Positions 25,401 through 36,800 of a stretch of 64,000 nucleotides of DNA are shown one piece after another (position 1 is the stretch's first letter; each line of letters opens with the position of its first letter). Origin of the DNA: Aplidium turbinatum. Taxonomy: Eukaryota > Chordata > Ascidiacea > Aplousobranchia > Polyclinidae. The DNA lies in the NCBI GenBank assembly GCA_918807975.1, contig OU964930.1, positions 18,160,372 to 18,224,371 on the forward strand, written 5' to 3'. Below the pieces are notes generated by a model, which saw only the letters and a program-made list of their open reading frames with translations, searched no databases and was not told where the DNA came from. Position numbers and translations under genes: made by a program.

Positions 25401-26330
25401 AAGTCTACTTGGAGGAGGTTTGTAGACATTTACAACAATCGTATCCTGTATTCGTACTGCGATCCATTCAAGATCACCGTCTGCTGTGGAAGTTGCCTCT
25501 AGTATCCAGTGAAGGTCTTTTTTAACGAACGTTGCTATTCCATGCTTATTGCTGAGGGTGCAGGCAGCAAGATCAAAGTGTGGAATCTTAAGCTTCTCCG
25601 GGGTCAAGCAATGGGTTTCCTGGATGAGGATCACCGCTGCATCGTTGTTGTGGGCAAGCTGTGTGATGATGTCTAGTTTAGCGTTGGTGATGCCTTCAAC
25701 ATTTAGTTGCAGAATGGTTACTCCATGACCTACAACAGCTGGAGCTGTTCGCCTTGACAAGGGCGCTGTGCTTGGTCTGGGGGTACATTCCCTGAACTTT
25801 GCCCAGCCCAATCTTGCCCTTGTTGTCACCGCTGCTTCACATCCACCACTTCCATTTATCCGATCACCCAGATAACAGAAGTCTGTCACTGTTTCGATGC
25901 CATGGCAGAACTCATCATCATAGCCTTCCACTTCATTCCTTCCTTTACTACATTTCCCACAAACAAAACACTTCGCCAATCTTGTTGCGGCTCTCTTGAC
26001 ATTAGCACATCTTGCATGTACCCACTTTCCACATTCCTTGCATTGCATTGAATTTCTCATCACTCTCTTGCCACATATTCCACAGGGATCTACTTTGTTC
26101 TCAACAACTGTTCCTTCTGCTCCACTCACCATCACTTTTGTTTTTTCAAGATTCACTTTCATACCCTTGGTTTCAAATGCTTCTTTCCATTTCTCAAACC
26201 TTCTCTCCAGTCCCTCCATACTATTACTTGTCAAGACCAGGTCGTCTGCATACAAAATTTCACTCAATAAGCCCTCCCTCACTCCTTCAGTTACAACGTC
26301 ACAATCACAAGGTACCACAAGTACGTCACA
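22500..26330 (-). mobile_element. LINE A: RTE-like LINE with a zinc finger after the YADD box, split by LINE B
   Basis: The 5' piece (about 26330-25790, minus) reads VTEGVREGLLSEILYADDLVL, then a finger of spacing CGICG...CKECGKWVHARC...CFVCGKC and FCYLGDRINGSGG up to KFREC. The 3' piece (22741-22500) reads HVIRREEGSFLRKALDL, KRGRPRRTWKQQV and RVKWRKG. Both belong to one widespread family of animal LINE polyproteins. About 100 residues between the pieces are missing, so insertion of LINE B came with a deletion. Only the second half of the reverse transcriptase survives. Confidence 0.78.
22742..25790 (-). mobile_element. LINE B: nearly complete jockey/CR1-type LINE
   Basis: A single open frame (reading through from LINE A) ends at 22752. 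It has an AP endonuclease (ILQLNVEGITN, ILIQETHCL, AGDFNCRHTDWG, NSDLAF), then reverse transcriptase: SYRPISLLCVPFKLLE, AVFLDLTAAYDTVWH (first catalytic Asp), NGVPQGSVLSPMLFNIY and YAYADDLAIL (YADD box), and a C-terminal CECGEMQTAAHIIKDC knuckle ending NGCPDI. The 3' end is a (gaa)n run. All catalytic motifs are present and no stop interrupts about 1010 codons, so it may be young; its 5' end looks shortened. Confidence 0.9.
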
Positions 26331-26625
26331 AGTACCACAATCTATCCATGAAGGAACATTTATGGTTGTAGAAACATTTTTTAAACGTAGTTTCACAACA
26401 ACCAATGTAATTAAGAACCTTCGGGCCGTTATCAATGGTGGCTTTGTATTATAAACAACGGCCTTCTGCAAGCATTGCCCATTCAAAGGACAATCTGGCT
26501 TCACCCTACATTTACAACCAGGCTGCGATGGTTCATTATCAGCCTGCAATATTGCTTTATTGTGGGAGGATATGATGTTTGCAACATTCGGAGTACAACT
26601 GTAGCTCAGCTTAATAGTATTATGG

Positions 26626-26915
26626 TTGAATATAGGTCTAAACGAAACAGCACCGAACTATTTAAGTCAGTTTGGGACCTTAAGGACAAGGGTGTTAACT
26701 GTTAATCCTAAAATAACTTGGTCCATCCACAGCTGTGCTCGGCCATATAGTGGAAGTGGTCGTAATAATTGTGGCCTATGTTTGGCTGAAAAGCTGGCCA
26801 TTCTGAAGGCTGATAGAGTGATAGTGGCCACCTTTTGAACAAGCGTTCTGAACTAGTGGGTAAATGTCGTCATAGAAATAAATTTAAACTCAAGTACTTC
26901 AAAATAAAATAAATT
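26626..26915 (+). pseudogene. Penelope-like GIY-YIG endonuclease C-terminus, right arm
   Basis: The plus strand reads KRNSTELFKSVWDLKDKG, then (after a small insertion that causes a stop near 26700) NPKITWSIHSCARPYSG, CGLCLAEKLAILKAD and, shifted, LLNKRSEL-type residues. Inverted duplicate of 22255-22482. Dead. Confidence 0.72.
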
Positions 26916-26924
26916 CCTTTTGAT

Positions 26925-27180
26925 TTTCACAGGTTATTTTTTAAAAAATATGTCATTTGATTTTTACAGGTTATAAATCTCATTTAATTTTTACAGGTTT
27001 TAAAAACAGATTTCATTTCATTTGTTCAGGTTACTACAGGTTACATCATCACAATTCCTTGTGATTTTCACAGGTTATAATTTTGAAAAAATTAAATTTG
27101 ATTTTTACAGGTTATAAATCTCATTTAATTTTTACAGGTTTTTTTTTAAAAACAATTTTCATTTATTTTGTTCAGGTTAC
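26925..27180. repeat. Penelope 3' UTR short tandem repeats, right arm
   Basis: Inverse of the left-arm array: units like catttgatttttacaggtt repeated with variation. Confidence 0.7.
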
Positions 27181-27474
27181 TACAGGTTGCATTGATCATC
27201 ACAACTGCATTTTGCTTTTTTGTGATGTCATAGATGTTGCCATCAAGTTGCTTGGTTTCCAGTTGGACAAATTAATTGAAACTTTGTAGTAATGGATAGA
27301 GGTAGCCCTTAGTAATTCTGAGGTTTTTTTCTGCAGATTAGATTACGGTTATAATATTTAATATCTTTTCAGGAATTACAGGTTTAAAGGTTTTTTTGCA
27401 GATTAAATTGCAGTTGTAATATTTAATATCTTTTCAGGAATTATCGATTCATTACTTTTTGCATGTTTTTCAGA

Positions 27475-27512
27475 CCTTCTGATGATCCATTAGGTGAAAC
27501 AATTTGTAAAGG
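27475..27512 (+). ncRNA. Hammerhead-ribozyme-like core, Penelope right arm
   Basis: Inverted counterpart of 21667-21704, differing by one loop base: CCTT, CTGATGA, TCC-ATTA-GGT, GAA, ACA-att-TGT, then A (27508) as predicted cleavage base and AAGG closing stem I. Same U-U first pair in stem II. Confidence 0.55.
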
Positions 27513-27753
27513 CTTCAGATAGTAATAACTATATTTGATTTAATTCGCTCTGCTTTGCCTTTTTGCTTAGCATTGAGCACTTTATGTAGTATTAATAGTT
27601 TTCATTGTTTTTACTTTGTCTTATATATAGTTTAGCAAGAAATAAGTAAAAAAACGACAAGAAATAGACCGAGAACTGATTTTCTCGAAATTTGCGGTTT
27701 GGTCTTAAACTTTTGGCCACGACTGTAGTTTTAAACTGCTGTGTTGTTATAAC

Positions 27754-27839
27754 CCAGACAGCAAATCAGCCGTTTTTTACATTGATTTAACCTTTGCAGA
27801 CGTTGAATGAATGTAAAAAACGACTGATTTGCTGTCTGG
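27754..27839. mobile_element. Short MITE (CCAGACAGC family), duplicate of 5107-5192
   Basis: Unit-2 copy; the inverted ends (ccagacagcaaatcagcc and gctgtctgg) are slightly better preserved than in unit 1. Confidence 0.75.
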
Positions 27840-27883
27840 AAAGTGTGAAAATAAGATGTAACAGGACGTCTCGTATTTTTCAG

Positions 27884-30800
27884 CGTTAAACTCTGGGGCA
27901 ACATCTACGTCTGAACCTTTAGAGCCAATGGATATTGAAACCAATCACAATGACATCAGAGTATCCTTGAGCAAATCAGCTGTTTTAAGAGGACACGAGT
28001 CTGAAGTTTTCAAATGTGCTTGGAATCCTAAGAAAGACCTTTTGGCCTCAGGGTAATACCTTGATAATAAATATTTTAGTTACTAACTGTGGCAAAATTC
28101 AATTGCTTTTGGAACTTTAAAAACCCAAGAACTAAACATGACTGTTTTATGGTCAAAAATGCAGCAGTTGCAATCTTATTCCAAATAGGCTACTTTGTAT
28201 TGGACATAATCGCAACATCAAAGGAATTGTTTTGATGACAAAGTTTTTTCAGGTCTGGAGATTCTACCGCGCGTATATGGAATTTGATGGAAGACGCCGT
28301 CACATCAACGTCCCCGCCACCTGCGACAGGGCAACAATTGGTGCTGCGTCATTGCATTACAGAAGGCAACCAAGAGGTCCCTAGCAACAAAGACGTCACT
28401 TCACTTGACTGGAATGTAGGTTAAAGTCAAGCAGAGCCAAATATAGACAGCTGCTACTTCTTTGTTTTTCTAAAAAAAATTACGTACTGAAGCAAAGAGG
28501 TTAAAAATTTCGAGTTTAACGCAATTTACCCGGCATGCAAACGTCATCGTTCTGCCAGTGAGCTATTGATTTCACAACGCAGCGACCCGTAGCGGCTAAC
28601 CTAAGAATACTTAAACACAAAAGCTATTTACTACTGTTGAGTGTTGGGCGTTGGCTATTAGCTTTTTTTGAATATGCTTTCCCGTTACTTTTTGCCACCA
28701 CTGCAATGCAATAATATTTCTTGCGTGGAATAGCAAGCCCAATGGTTCCATTTCACTTTGTACTCGATTATATGTGGACAGTGTTTGCTACCCTTGCTAC
28801 TTGACAAGTTTTCACTCATGCCAAAATATTTTATTAGTGCGATGGCACACTTCTTGCTACTGGCTCCTACGACGGCTATGCCAGATTGTGGGGTACTGAA
28901 GGTAAGCTGTTTTTTGTTTTGTTTTTTTTTATTAAAAAAATCTTCTATGTCTAATCAGTTGTTAATCTTTTTTCCAATGATTTCAGCGTCTGCCTACGTT
29001 GAATCATTGTAACAAAACGGATTTTATCATGATAGACTGTGCTGGTTTTTCGATTGACTTAATCGCAAGTTACCATTGTTAATTAACAGTTCTTTTATTG
29101 CTTACGCTACACGGCTTGTTTTTGCTAAGATATGTGTTTTCCAGACAGACTTTTGCGCAATTATTTGTACAACATGCAAATTACTAACAAAACTAAAAAA
29201 GAGAATGGTTATTTTGATGTCGATCTTACGTTGCTTTTCATTGTTTTCAGTTCAAAAAGTGACGCGCTTGTAATCTCATTATGTTCAGGGCAATTGAATA
29301 ATGTCCTCGGGCAGCATAAAGGACCAATCTTTGCTTTGAAATGGAACGAAAAAGGAAATTATATTCTCAGTGCTGGTGTTGATAAAACAACGATCATATG
29401 GGACGCCTATTCTGGCAAAGCAAAACAACAATTTCCTTTTCACCAAGGTAGTACACCCAGCTTTTACTGTGTGTTGCTTGAATCAAAGCTATTTTCAACG
29501 TCAATTGTAAAGTTTACTACTGAATGCTGAGTATTTTTCTTGCTGTGTTTCATTCTCTATTAATGTGTGAACATTCAGCAGTGGTCTTGTTTTCTGACAA
29601 TTTACAGCTGTGTGTTTCACATTGAATCGCTAAGCGGTTGTGTTACATAATTACTTGACATGTGCAAACAACATCACGTCAAAGCCATTACAGATGGGCA
29701 GCGTTGTATTATTTTTATTGCTAATTTTCGGGCTTAATTGTTCACTATTTCAATGATGGTATTTTCAGTTGCAAAATTCTTTCCTTTCTAGTTTTTCCAC
29801 CTAGTTGGAAACGAAAGCAGAATTCATGTGTCTTAATTGTGCTTTAAATTGTTTAAAATGTTTTAGTGTTTTTACCTCAGGTTTTAGTGTAAGATGTCGT
29901 TTTAACCAAGAAATTGTTTGGCTGTTGCATAATGGTCCACAAAATTAATGCTTGTTTACAGTTAAATGACACACAGTGCTAAAGCACAGTCAGTCTCACT
30001 AGAATTAGATATTAGGTGCGTTGTTGAAGTGGGTTAGGCAAAAGGATTACGATAATTTGGTAACTGCAAATGAACATGCCTGAAATTTTGAAACATGACT
30101 CATGCCAAGCGATTGTTTTGGCGTCTAAAATTGCCCTTTTTCTTTTTTCTGAAGCTTTCAGAAAAAACTGGTCATTTGATTTTTTTTGCGGTAAGTTTTG
30201 CGATCGTGAAAATCTGCGTTTTATTTGAGTGTTTGTCGTGTGGTGTAAGGAATGGTGTACAATCGAAAGGTGTTTGTTTAAAGTCATTTCACTACTTGAC
30301 TGCATAAAGCTTTTACTCCTGATATAGCCACTTCATGGTTAGTGAACACTATTTTACAATAAGTTACCTACACTGTTCTGAGTCATACTATCACGAAATA
30401 CTTCTACATGCATTATTCATATCATGCAACGCCTGTCTCCCATCGGCTATGCGAGTGCATGCGCCGTTTGCGAATACTATCTTGGGCCAGTTGTTCTAAA
30501 ATAGCCATTGCGCCTGTCTAAGTGAAATATCTGCGGTATTAATTTGAAGAAAAAAGAATAAAAATGGCCATATCGAGATAGAATGGCTTACTTTTCACAA
30601 CAAATGTTTCCAGCAATGGCAAAGCTAGACCAGAGTCGAGGAGGGAAATTCGTTAAAGTGCAACTGCACGATTGAATTAACATTGGCTAGAATCCATTGC
30701 CCAGGCATCCGATACGGGTTGAAAAACTCACTTCCTCACAATTGAGGCCCACAGCCAAGAAACCGACCTTTTTCCCACGCTCTCTAGCGCTTCTCTCTCA

Positions 30801-33800
30801 CGCTACCTGGAAGTGGCAAACTCGTCTACGCCACCTAGTGATATGACGTCACTTGTAGTCGAACTTAGTGGAGACTAAACTAGACGAGATAGGCTTGGTT
30901 GCTAGCTAGTGAATGCGCAAATGCATAAGGCATCTATAGTGAAAACGCATCTTTGAGCCAGCATATTATACAAATTTGGTTGTTGATGCCTGTGTGCCAG
31001 GGGTGGTCTACGATGCCCATCGCCGAGGGCTAGTTTCTTAGATTGGAACAGGCAAACTTGGTTAAATCGAAAAGATTTTGTATTGTACAATAATGAGCTG
31101 ATAACGCTTCAACATTCATTAGGGCAGATGGGGTTGTTTTGCTTCAGCTCTTGGAACTTTGCTAACATTAACATGTTCGTATGTTCTATCTAAGATATAC
31201 AATATAAACTTTTTACTTTATATTTACCCATAGGCGCCGGGTTTTGAAAATTGCCGGGGGGGCAAACTTTCTAGCCGACTGATTGCTTACATTCAAAATG
31301 CTGATGTTTGTTTGTCAGCATTGATGTTTGTTAGCGTCTCTCTGCCATTGTATATCGCCAAGCTTTATAATGTAGGCTCAGGCCTCGAAATTCACGGCGG
31401 ACATGTCCGCTGTCACAGCATGTGATGTCCGCGGGAAGTACCATCTAGATCGGTCATATTTGTCCGCCGAGAAATAACACAGGAACTAGCGATACAAATC
31501 GTCATTGCATATTGTTGCAATAATATATTTTCCAGCGCATTCTAGCGCGCATCTAGAAAATGTGAATACTGTATCCCTTAGCTTCCATTCAAGGAGGAAA
31601 ACTTTCGATTTTTACGTTGCTTCAAGGATTGATGACATTGAATCAGCGTAACAAAGGTGAATTCTTCGCTAAGAATCGATAGGAGTACAGGTACTTCTAC
31701 ACTAATCACGCGCAATTGAGTTCAAATTTTACGTCACAATGTCTGGCTTTGATCTCCGAGTAATAATAATACGGCAAGGTTGGTTACTAAATTAGATTAT
31801 ACGAGTAGGCTATTACAGCAAGATGCAACAAAATTTGTTAAGTTTTGGTATTACTGTAAGAAAGAAAAGACCCAAGCAAAATTCACTTTCGCTCACATGA
31901 CACGCAAAAATAAACTTAAAGAAAAAAGCCTGTGAAACTTTGCACAGCAGAAAAAGGTAACGTTGGTGTAGACATTTTCCGACTCCTGCCCAGAGTATTG
32001 TGACGCAATAAGCCACACGACCTCGTTCGGTGGAAGTTAATCGGTTGTGTGACGTATTGATCAGCTACACGGCGCTTTGACTCTTCAAGCGCAAGTCGCT
32101 GGTCTGATGAAAGCCTTTCAGAGTGACTTTACTGATTTTTTAAAAAGCTTTCTAAAACCGTAGTTATAGTTCTGAAAAGGCGAAAAATTATTATCAAGAT
32201 AAAGTGATTAAGCATGACGATCGACAGCTAAAACTGGTGTGTCCGCCGTGAGACTTGATTTGTCCGCCGAGATAGCTGCTCAGACGGGACACGTTTGTCC
32301 GCCGTCAACAAAAACTAATTTCGAGGCCTGTAGGCTACTTCGAATTATATGCTGGTCACTTTGAACTTTAGCTCTTAATACGCGTAGATGCTAAACTGAG
32401 CAAACAGCAAACTGCACCTCGTTATTGACACTCCCAAGAAAAAACAAAGCGGAAGAAATCAAGAAAAACGTTTTTCAATCATTGTTACTATGCTTCAACG
32501 GCACCATGCTGGCGTTTATCAGCTACCGTGTTTCTGTTTCTTTTGTTATCTTAGGAGCAGCGCTCTTGTTGCAACAAGTAGATCTTTTAATTGAGATCGA
32601 TCCGCAATGAAGGTCAAACTAACGCAAATTTGAACTTAGAAACATTTTCTTTAGGATTTTTTTAAATAATTTGCGGGGGGGCAGCCACCCCGAGCTAAAT
32701 TCACGGGGGGGCGCCGCCCCTCCGCCCCCCCCCGGAGTCGGCGCCTATGTATTTACCTTTCGTAGTTACTGAATGTACTAGATAGACTATCCGGTAGCCT
32801 ATGTAAGAATGATTTTGTCTGGTGATTGACACTTTTTGCATGGGACCATGTTCCGTATAATCAAACAAAAAGCGTTCATTTTGATCATAATATCAAGTCA
32901 TGTTGTTCCTATATCTTTAGTTTATAATTACCTTTCATTAAAATCACCTTTTATTGCTTCTTACTGTTTCCTGTGAGGTAGGCCAGGGGTATGCAACCTT
33001 TATTACAGGAGGGCCAGATATAAATAACTGGGTGAAACCGCGGCCGCACGTTTATTTAACATATGATTTCTAGTAGTTGCAGGCACAAAAAAGTAGTTTT
33101 TTTGTTATTCATGTTATTCTTATGGCATTATTAGGGGACCTTATCTCTTTGCAGAAATAATAAGTTAAGACGCATAAATTTTTGAAGAAAACTGCTATTC
33201 AAATTTATTGTCACACCGTTTTTAAACGAGTTCAGTGAGAAGTTTGCAGCTGGCTTCTTTTCCCGGCGGCCTTTTCCAAATTTACTTTAATGGAAGTGCT
33301 CGCAATTCGAAGTCTATTTTCCAGGTAGGCTATTTGTCTGTCAGAACCGTTCGATAGGGAGATTTCATGACGCCCATTTTAGAAAAAAAATTTGTTCGCA
33401 CAAATACGTTGAGCCAAAAAGAGCCATTTTTGAAGCAATGGATTTTTTCCAATGTGGAAAGTCATCTTGGTTGAGATGTTTTCGGTAAAAATCGCCAAGA
33501 TTCATTTCTAAATACTTTGCTTCTAAATCCGTTTTCTCTTGAAGATCAATCTGTTCAAATTGGATATCAACTGGTGCTTTGTCAATGTCTGTGTTGAATG
33601 GCGAAGAGAATATACCAAACAAATATTCATGAGATTTGAAGTCCTTGAAAAGAGTCAAAAATTCATACAACAATTTTTCAAATTTAGTTTCTTCTCAGGA
33701 TGCATTCCATAGTCTCTCAAAGTTAGAAAATGGAAAAGATTTCCTATCTGTATGTGAGCTTTCCAAAGTCGTAATTTGTTCATAAAGCCTTTTATGTGAC

Positions 33801-36800
33801 TATACATTTTTACGTTCCAAATAATTAAACACAATGGATTAGCGGTGGCCGGTGGGAGATTTCTAAAATGGTTAAGAGAAGGTGCGAAATCTATAATAAT
33901 CCACTCCACGAATTGTTCACACGTACCAGACTAAACTAAATTATAAACACGTTTCGCGGGCCGCACACAATTTAAAATTGGCACATTCTTGCGGGCCGCA
34001 CACCCCTGATGTAGGCCTATACCATCTTGATAAGCATTCAGACACATAACAGACGGATATAGCGATATTGCCAGGTATCATCTCAGAAAATGCTTAATAT
34101 AACAAAAACGGTCAGACCAGTGCAAGTAAGAAGTTTATTATTGAAATCTACGTAAAACTTCAGTCTAGAAACACTTGTCAAACCTTACTGACTCAGACAG
34201 TCAAATAAATCGACCTGGCTCCTGGTCTACAGAGCGAATACAACGAAAGAAAAGAACTTGCAAAGCCGATAGTCGCTGCGAGGTCTGACTACAAGTGACA
34301 TCATAATCCGCATGTTGCGCAATGCAATCCGCCATGGCAGAAACGTGGCCAAAAATACAAGCGCGTGGAAAATCATAGTTTTGATAATTTTTATTGAGAT
34401 AAATATAGCCTTAAAATGTAAGGGCAAAGTTGGTATTTATAGATTGAAACATGCTCTTTCAGATACAGTGCGGTCAAAGTTATCGTGCAGTTGCACTTTA
34501 AGTTTGGAAACGAAGTTGCCATTTTTGTATCCAATTTTTATTGATTCAGTTTTAGAGACATTCAAGAAAGATTTTTTGAATTCTGACCATGCAGCTTTCA
34601 AAAGCATAAAACTAAATCGAATTTTTTCCAAGTGAAGGGGTAAGGGTTGCAAAAGACACGGCCCAACAAATTTAGTAATCGTTTTATGACTTTGTCCTCC
34701 ACAATAACGTCTTTGTTTTGCTTCTCAGCTCCAGCGCTTGACGTTGATTGGCAGAACAACACCACATTTGCGTCATGCTCCACAGACAAAAACATACATG
34801 TTTGCAGGCTTGGACATGACAGACCTGTGAAGACATTTGGTGGTCACTCCGTAAGTAAACTTGCTGTTTTCCTGACAATCATGACATGTAAGAAGAACAC
34901 TTCAGTAAGCCAGCAAATCCGACCTTTTGACTTACGTAGTACGTCATGGCCGTCTGCAAACGTTAAAACACTGTAAAAAAGTATCTGCTTTATTGACTGG
35001 ATACTTACATGCAGGATGTTTGCACTGAAAAGATTCTAACAAATTGTGGCTGATATTAACTTTCTTTGCTCTTGGATGTGGTATATATGAAGTTCTAAAG
35101 TATTACGTGATTTCTCAACATTGAATTCTTACTTATCTTTACAACTCTCGTCATTGGTTTGTTGCATTGAGCAACAGAACGCAGTTTTATCCCTTGTTTA
35201 AGACTCATAAGCAACAACAACTTCACTTTTAATGTGCAAATTAAACTTTGACGTTGTTGCAAAGTTCTCTGTATACTTCTACCTAATCTCGCTCGCAATA
35301 GTTTCCCTTTTCACTTTGTCCAGCGACGTTGAAACAATATAAAATGACAATTTAGAAATCCTTGACTTGAAAGGCCCGTACAAAAACATCGATTTTCTTT
35401 TAGGATGAAGTGAATGCGATCAAATGGGATCCATCAGGGAGTTTACTCGCATCTTGCTCCGATGACATGACCCTCAAGATCTGGTCTATGAAGCATGAAT
35501 CCTTTGTCCATGACCTCCGAGCACACGATAAGGAAATATACATCATTGAGTGGAGCCCATCCGGTCCTAGTTCGAACAATCCCAACCAAAACCTCATGTT
35601 GGCAAGGTAATGATTTCATACTTTGACTACGATGAAAAGATGTTATTTTGCGTTTCTTCACAGTCGTAACTTGACTGAAAAGAAGGTTAGACCGTGCTTG
35701 CCAGACGAAAGCAGTCAAGCGCGCAAAAGTCAAACCACTCACGTGACGAGCAGCTTTTCTCTTGCTCGATCACGTTTTTCTCACATAGCCGGATGTTGAA
35801 AGAAAGTAAGGCGAACGTAATCAATCGATTCATAGAAGGCTGACGTTTCTCTCTTGTTTCAGTGCATCGTTCGACTCGACAGTTCGTTTGTGGGAGTTGG
35901 AAAAAGGGGCGTGTCTGCACACACTTACCAAGCACAATGAGCCAGTTTACAGCGTAGCTTTCAGCCCAGATGGAAGATTGTTGGCAAGCGGTTCGTTTGA
36001 CAAATGCGTGCACATATGGAGCACTCATGTGAGTACTGAGTATACTTCTCCACTTTTTAATGGTTTCTCCGCTTCAATGGTTTTGTGACATGTCACGTTG
36101 ATCGAACAGCAATTTTTGCATTGAAACAACGTTGTTCGATGTTGAAGCGGCAACTTCCTCTGTCAAACGAGAATAACCTGACTTTGAGTTGCGTTGACTC
36201 TTGACTTACCTGAGCCTACCGTCCTCACAAGCTTCAAGGGTACCTACGCGCACGATGTCCCAACTCTGTCTTCCGCTGACGTTGCTGTCAGACAGCGTTG
36301 GGCACACCCAGTTGAAAAGAAGTATATTTTGCATTAATTCAACGTATGTCGGCGTAAAAATCAAATTTTCTTGCTAAAGTAAGTGACTTTATTTCACAGA
36401 CGGGGCAACTAGTCCACAGCTACGAAGGTACCGGCGGAATATTTGAAGTTTGTTGGAATTCAACGGGAAACAAAGTTGGTGCTAGCGCTTCTGATGGGAC
36501 GGTAAGCAATAAGCATTTCTTAGAAACCTCCTGCCTTATGTACCAACTCATTTGATTTGTACTTAATATGGTTTGTATGAACCGTTTATAGACAGGACAT
36601 GGTGTCGAATGGAACGAAACTATTTCATATTGCTAACATTCAAAAATATTCCTTTTCTACATCTTTTTCATACTTTCAGTTGTGAAACTAACGTAAAATA
36701 TTGCTAAGGTGTGCAGCAGACATTAAGAGGTTTTAAAGTTATTCATCAGTGCATGTTCTAACTAAAGGTGACCAAAACGTATTACACTACGCTAGAAATT

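Larger units (their letters stand above)
21661..27610. mobile_element. Penelope-like retroelement as a head-to-head inverted structure
   Basis: An exact 16-bp target duplication, ttactttgtcttatat (21645-21660 and 27611-27626), brackets the whole block inside the Tc1 element. Two long inverted arms, 21661-22475 and about 26683-27518, each encode the GIY-YIG-endonuclease tail that follows reverse transcriptase in Penelope-like elements, reading outward, followed by a 3' UTR full of aacctgtaaaaatcaaat repeats. Both arms carry a hammerhead-like core near their outer end. The middle was filled by two LINEs. Reverse transcriptase of the Penelope element itself is missing. Confidence 0.8.
18905..27725 (+). 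mobile_element. Tc1/mariner transposon, split by two later insertions
   Basis: Transposase text runs in pieces on the plus strand: LTCSAKQMRTDLNES before 18978, then from 20858 on (GIPDSMRTVSRCLV, RKPRLTPAMKKKGLLFA) with stops and shifts, and a longer C-terminal piece 21302-21604 (QDGALCH, WPGNSPNLNPIESFW, GGHIKY), all typical of the Tc1 DDE domain. The right terminus at about 27666-27725 reads ggtttggtcttaaac, then ttttggccacgactg, followed by TA, a canonical Tc1 end. The first third of the transposase and the left terminus were not found. A hAT-like element (18978-20857) and a Penelope-like structure (21661-27610) sit inside. Confidence 0.85.
30657..34497. mobile_element. 3.8-kb TTAA-target transposon (piggyBac-like) in duplicate intron 7
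   Basis: Perfect 16-bp inverted ends agtgcaactgcacgat, flanked by TTAA on both sides (30653-30656, 34498-34501). Unit 1 has a single TTAA at about 9157 with the same flanks, so this insertion is confirmed and postdates the duplication. TTAA duplication is diagnostic of piggyBac (Kolobok also uses it). No transposase was found; much of the interior is two younger hAT elements (31229-32749, 32984-34008). Confidence 0.9.

Noticed and set aside
22951-26454. Several plus-strand frames (for example 25996-26454)
   Set aside because: Antisense shadows of the LINE A/LINE B frame on the minus strand.
21645-27626. LTR retrotransposon or virus-like element
   Set aside because: The long repeats are inverted, there is no capsid, protease or integrase, and the proteins are Penelope- and LINE-type.
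32425-32610. 61-codon frame with a hydrophobic stretch
   Set aside because: Lies inside a non-autonomous hAT element and has no known domain.
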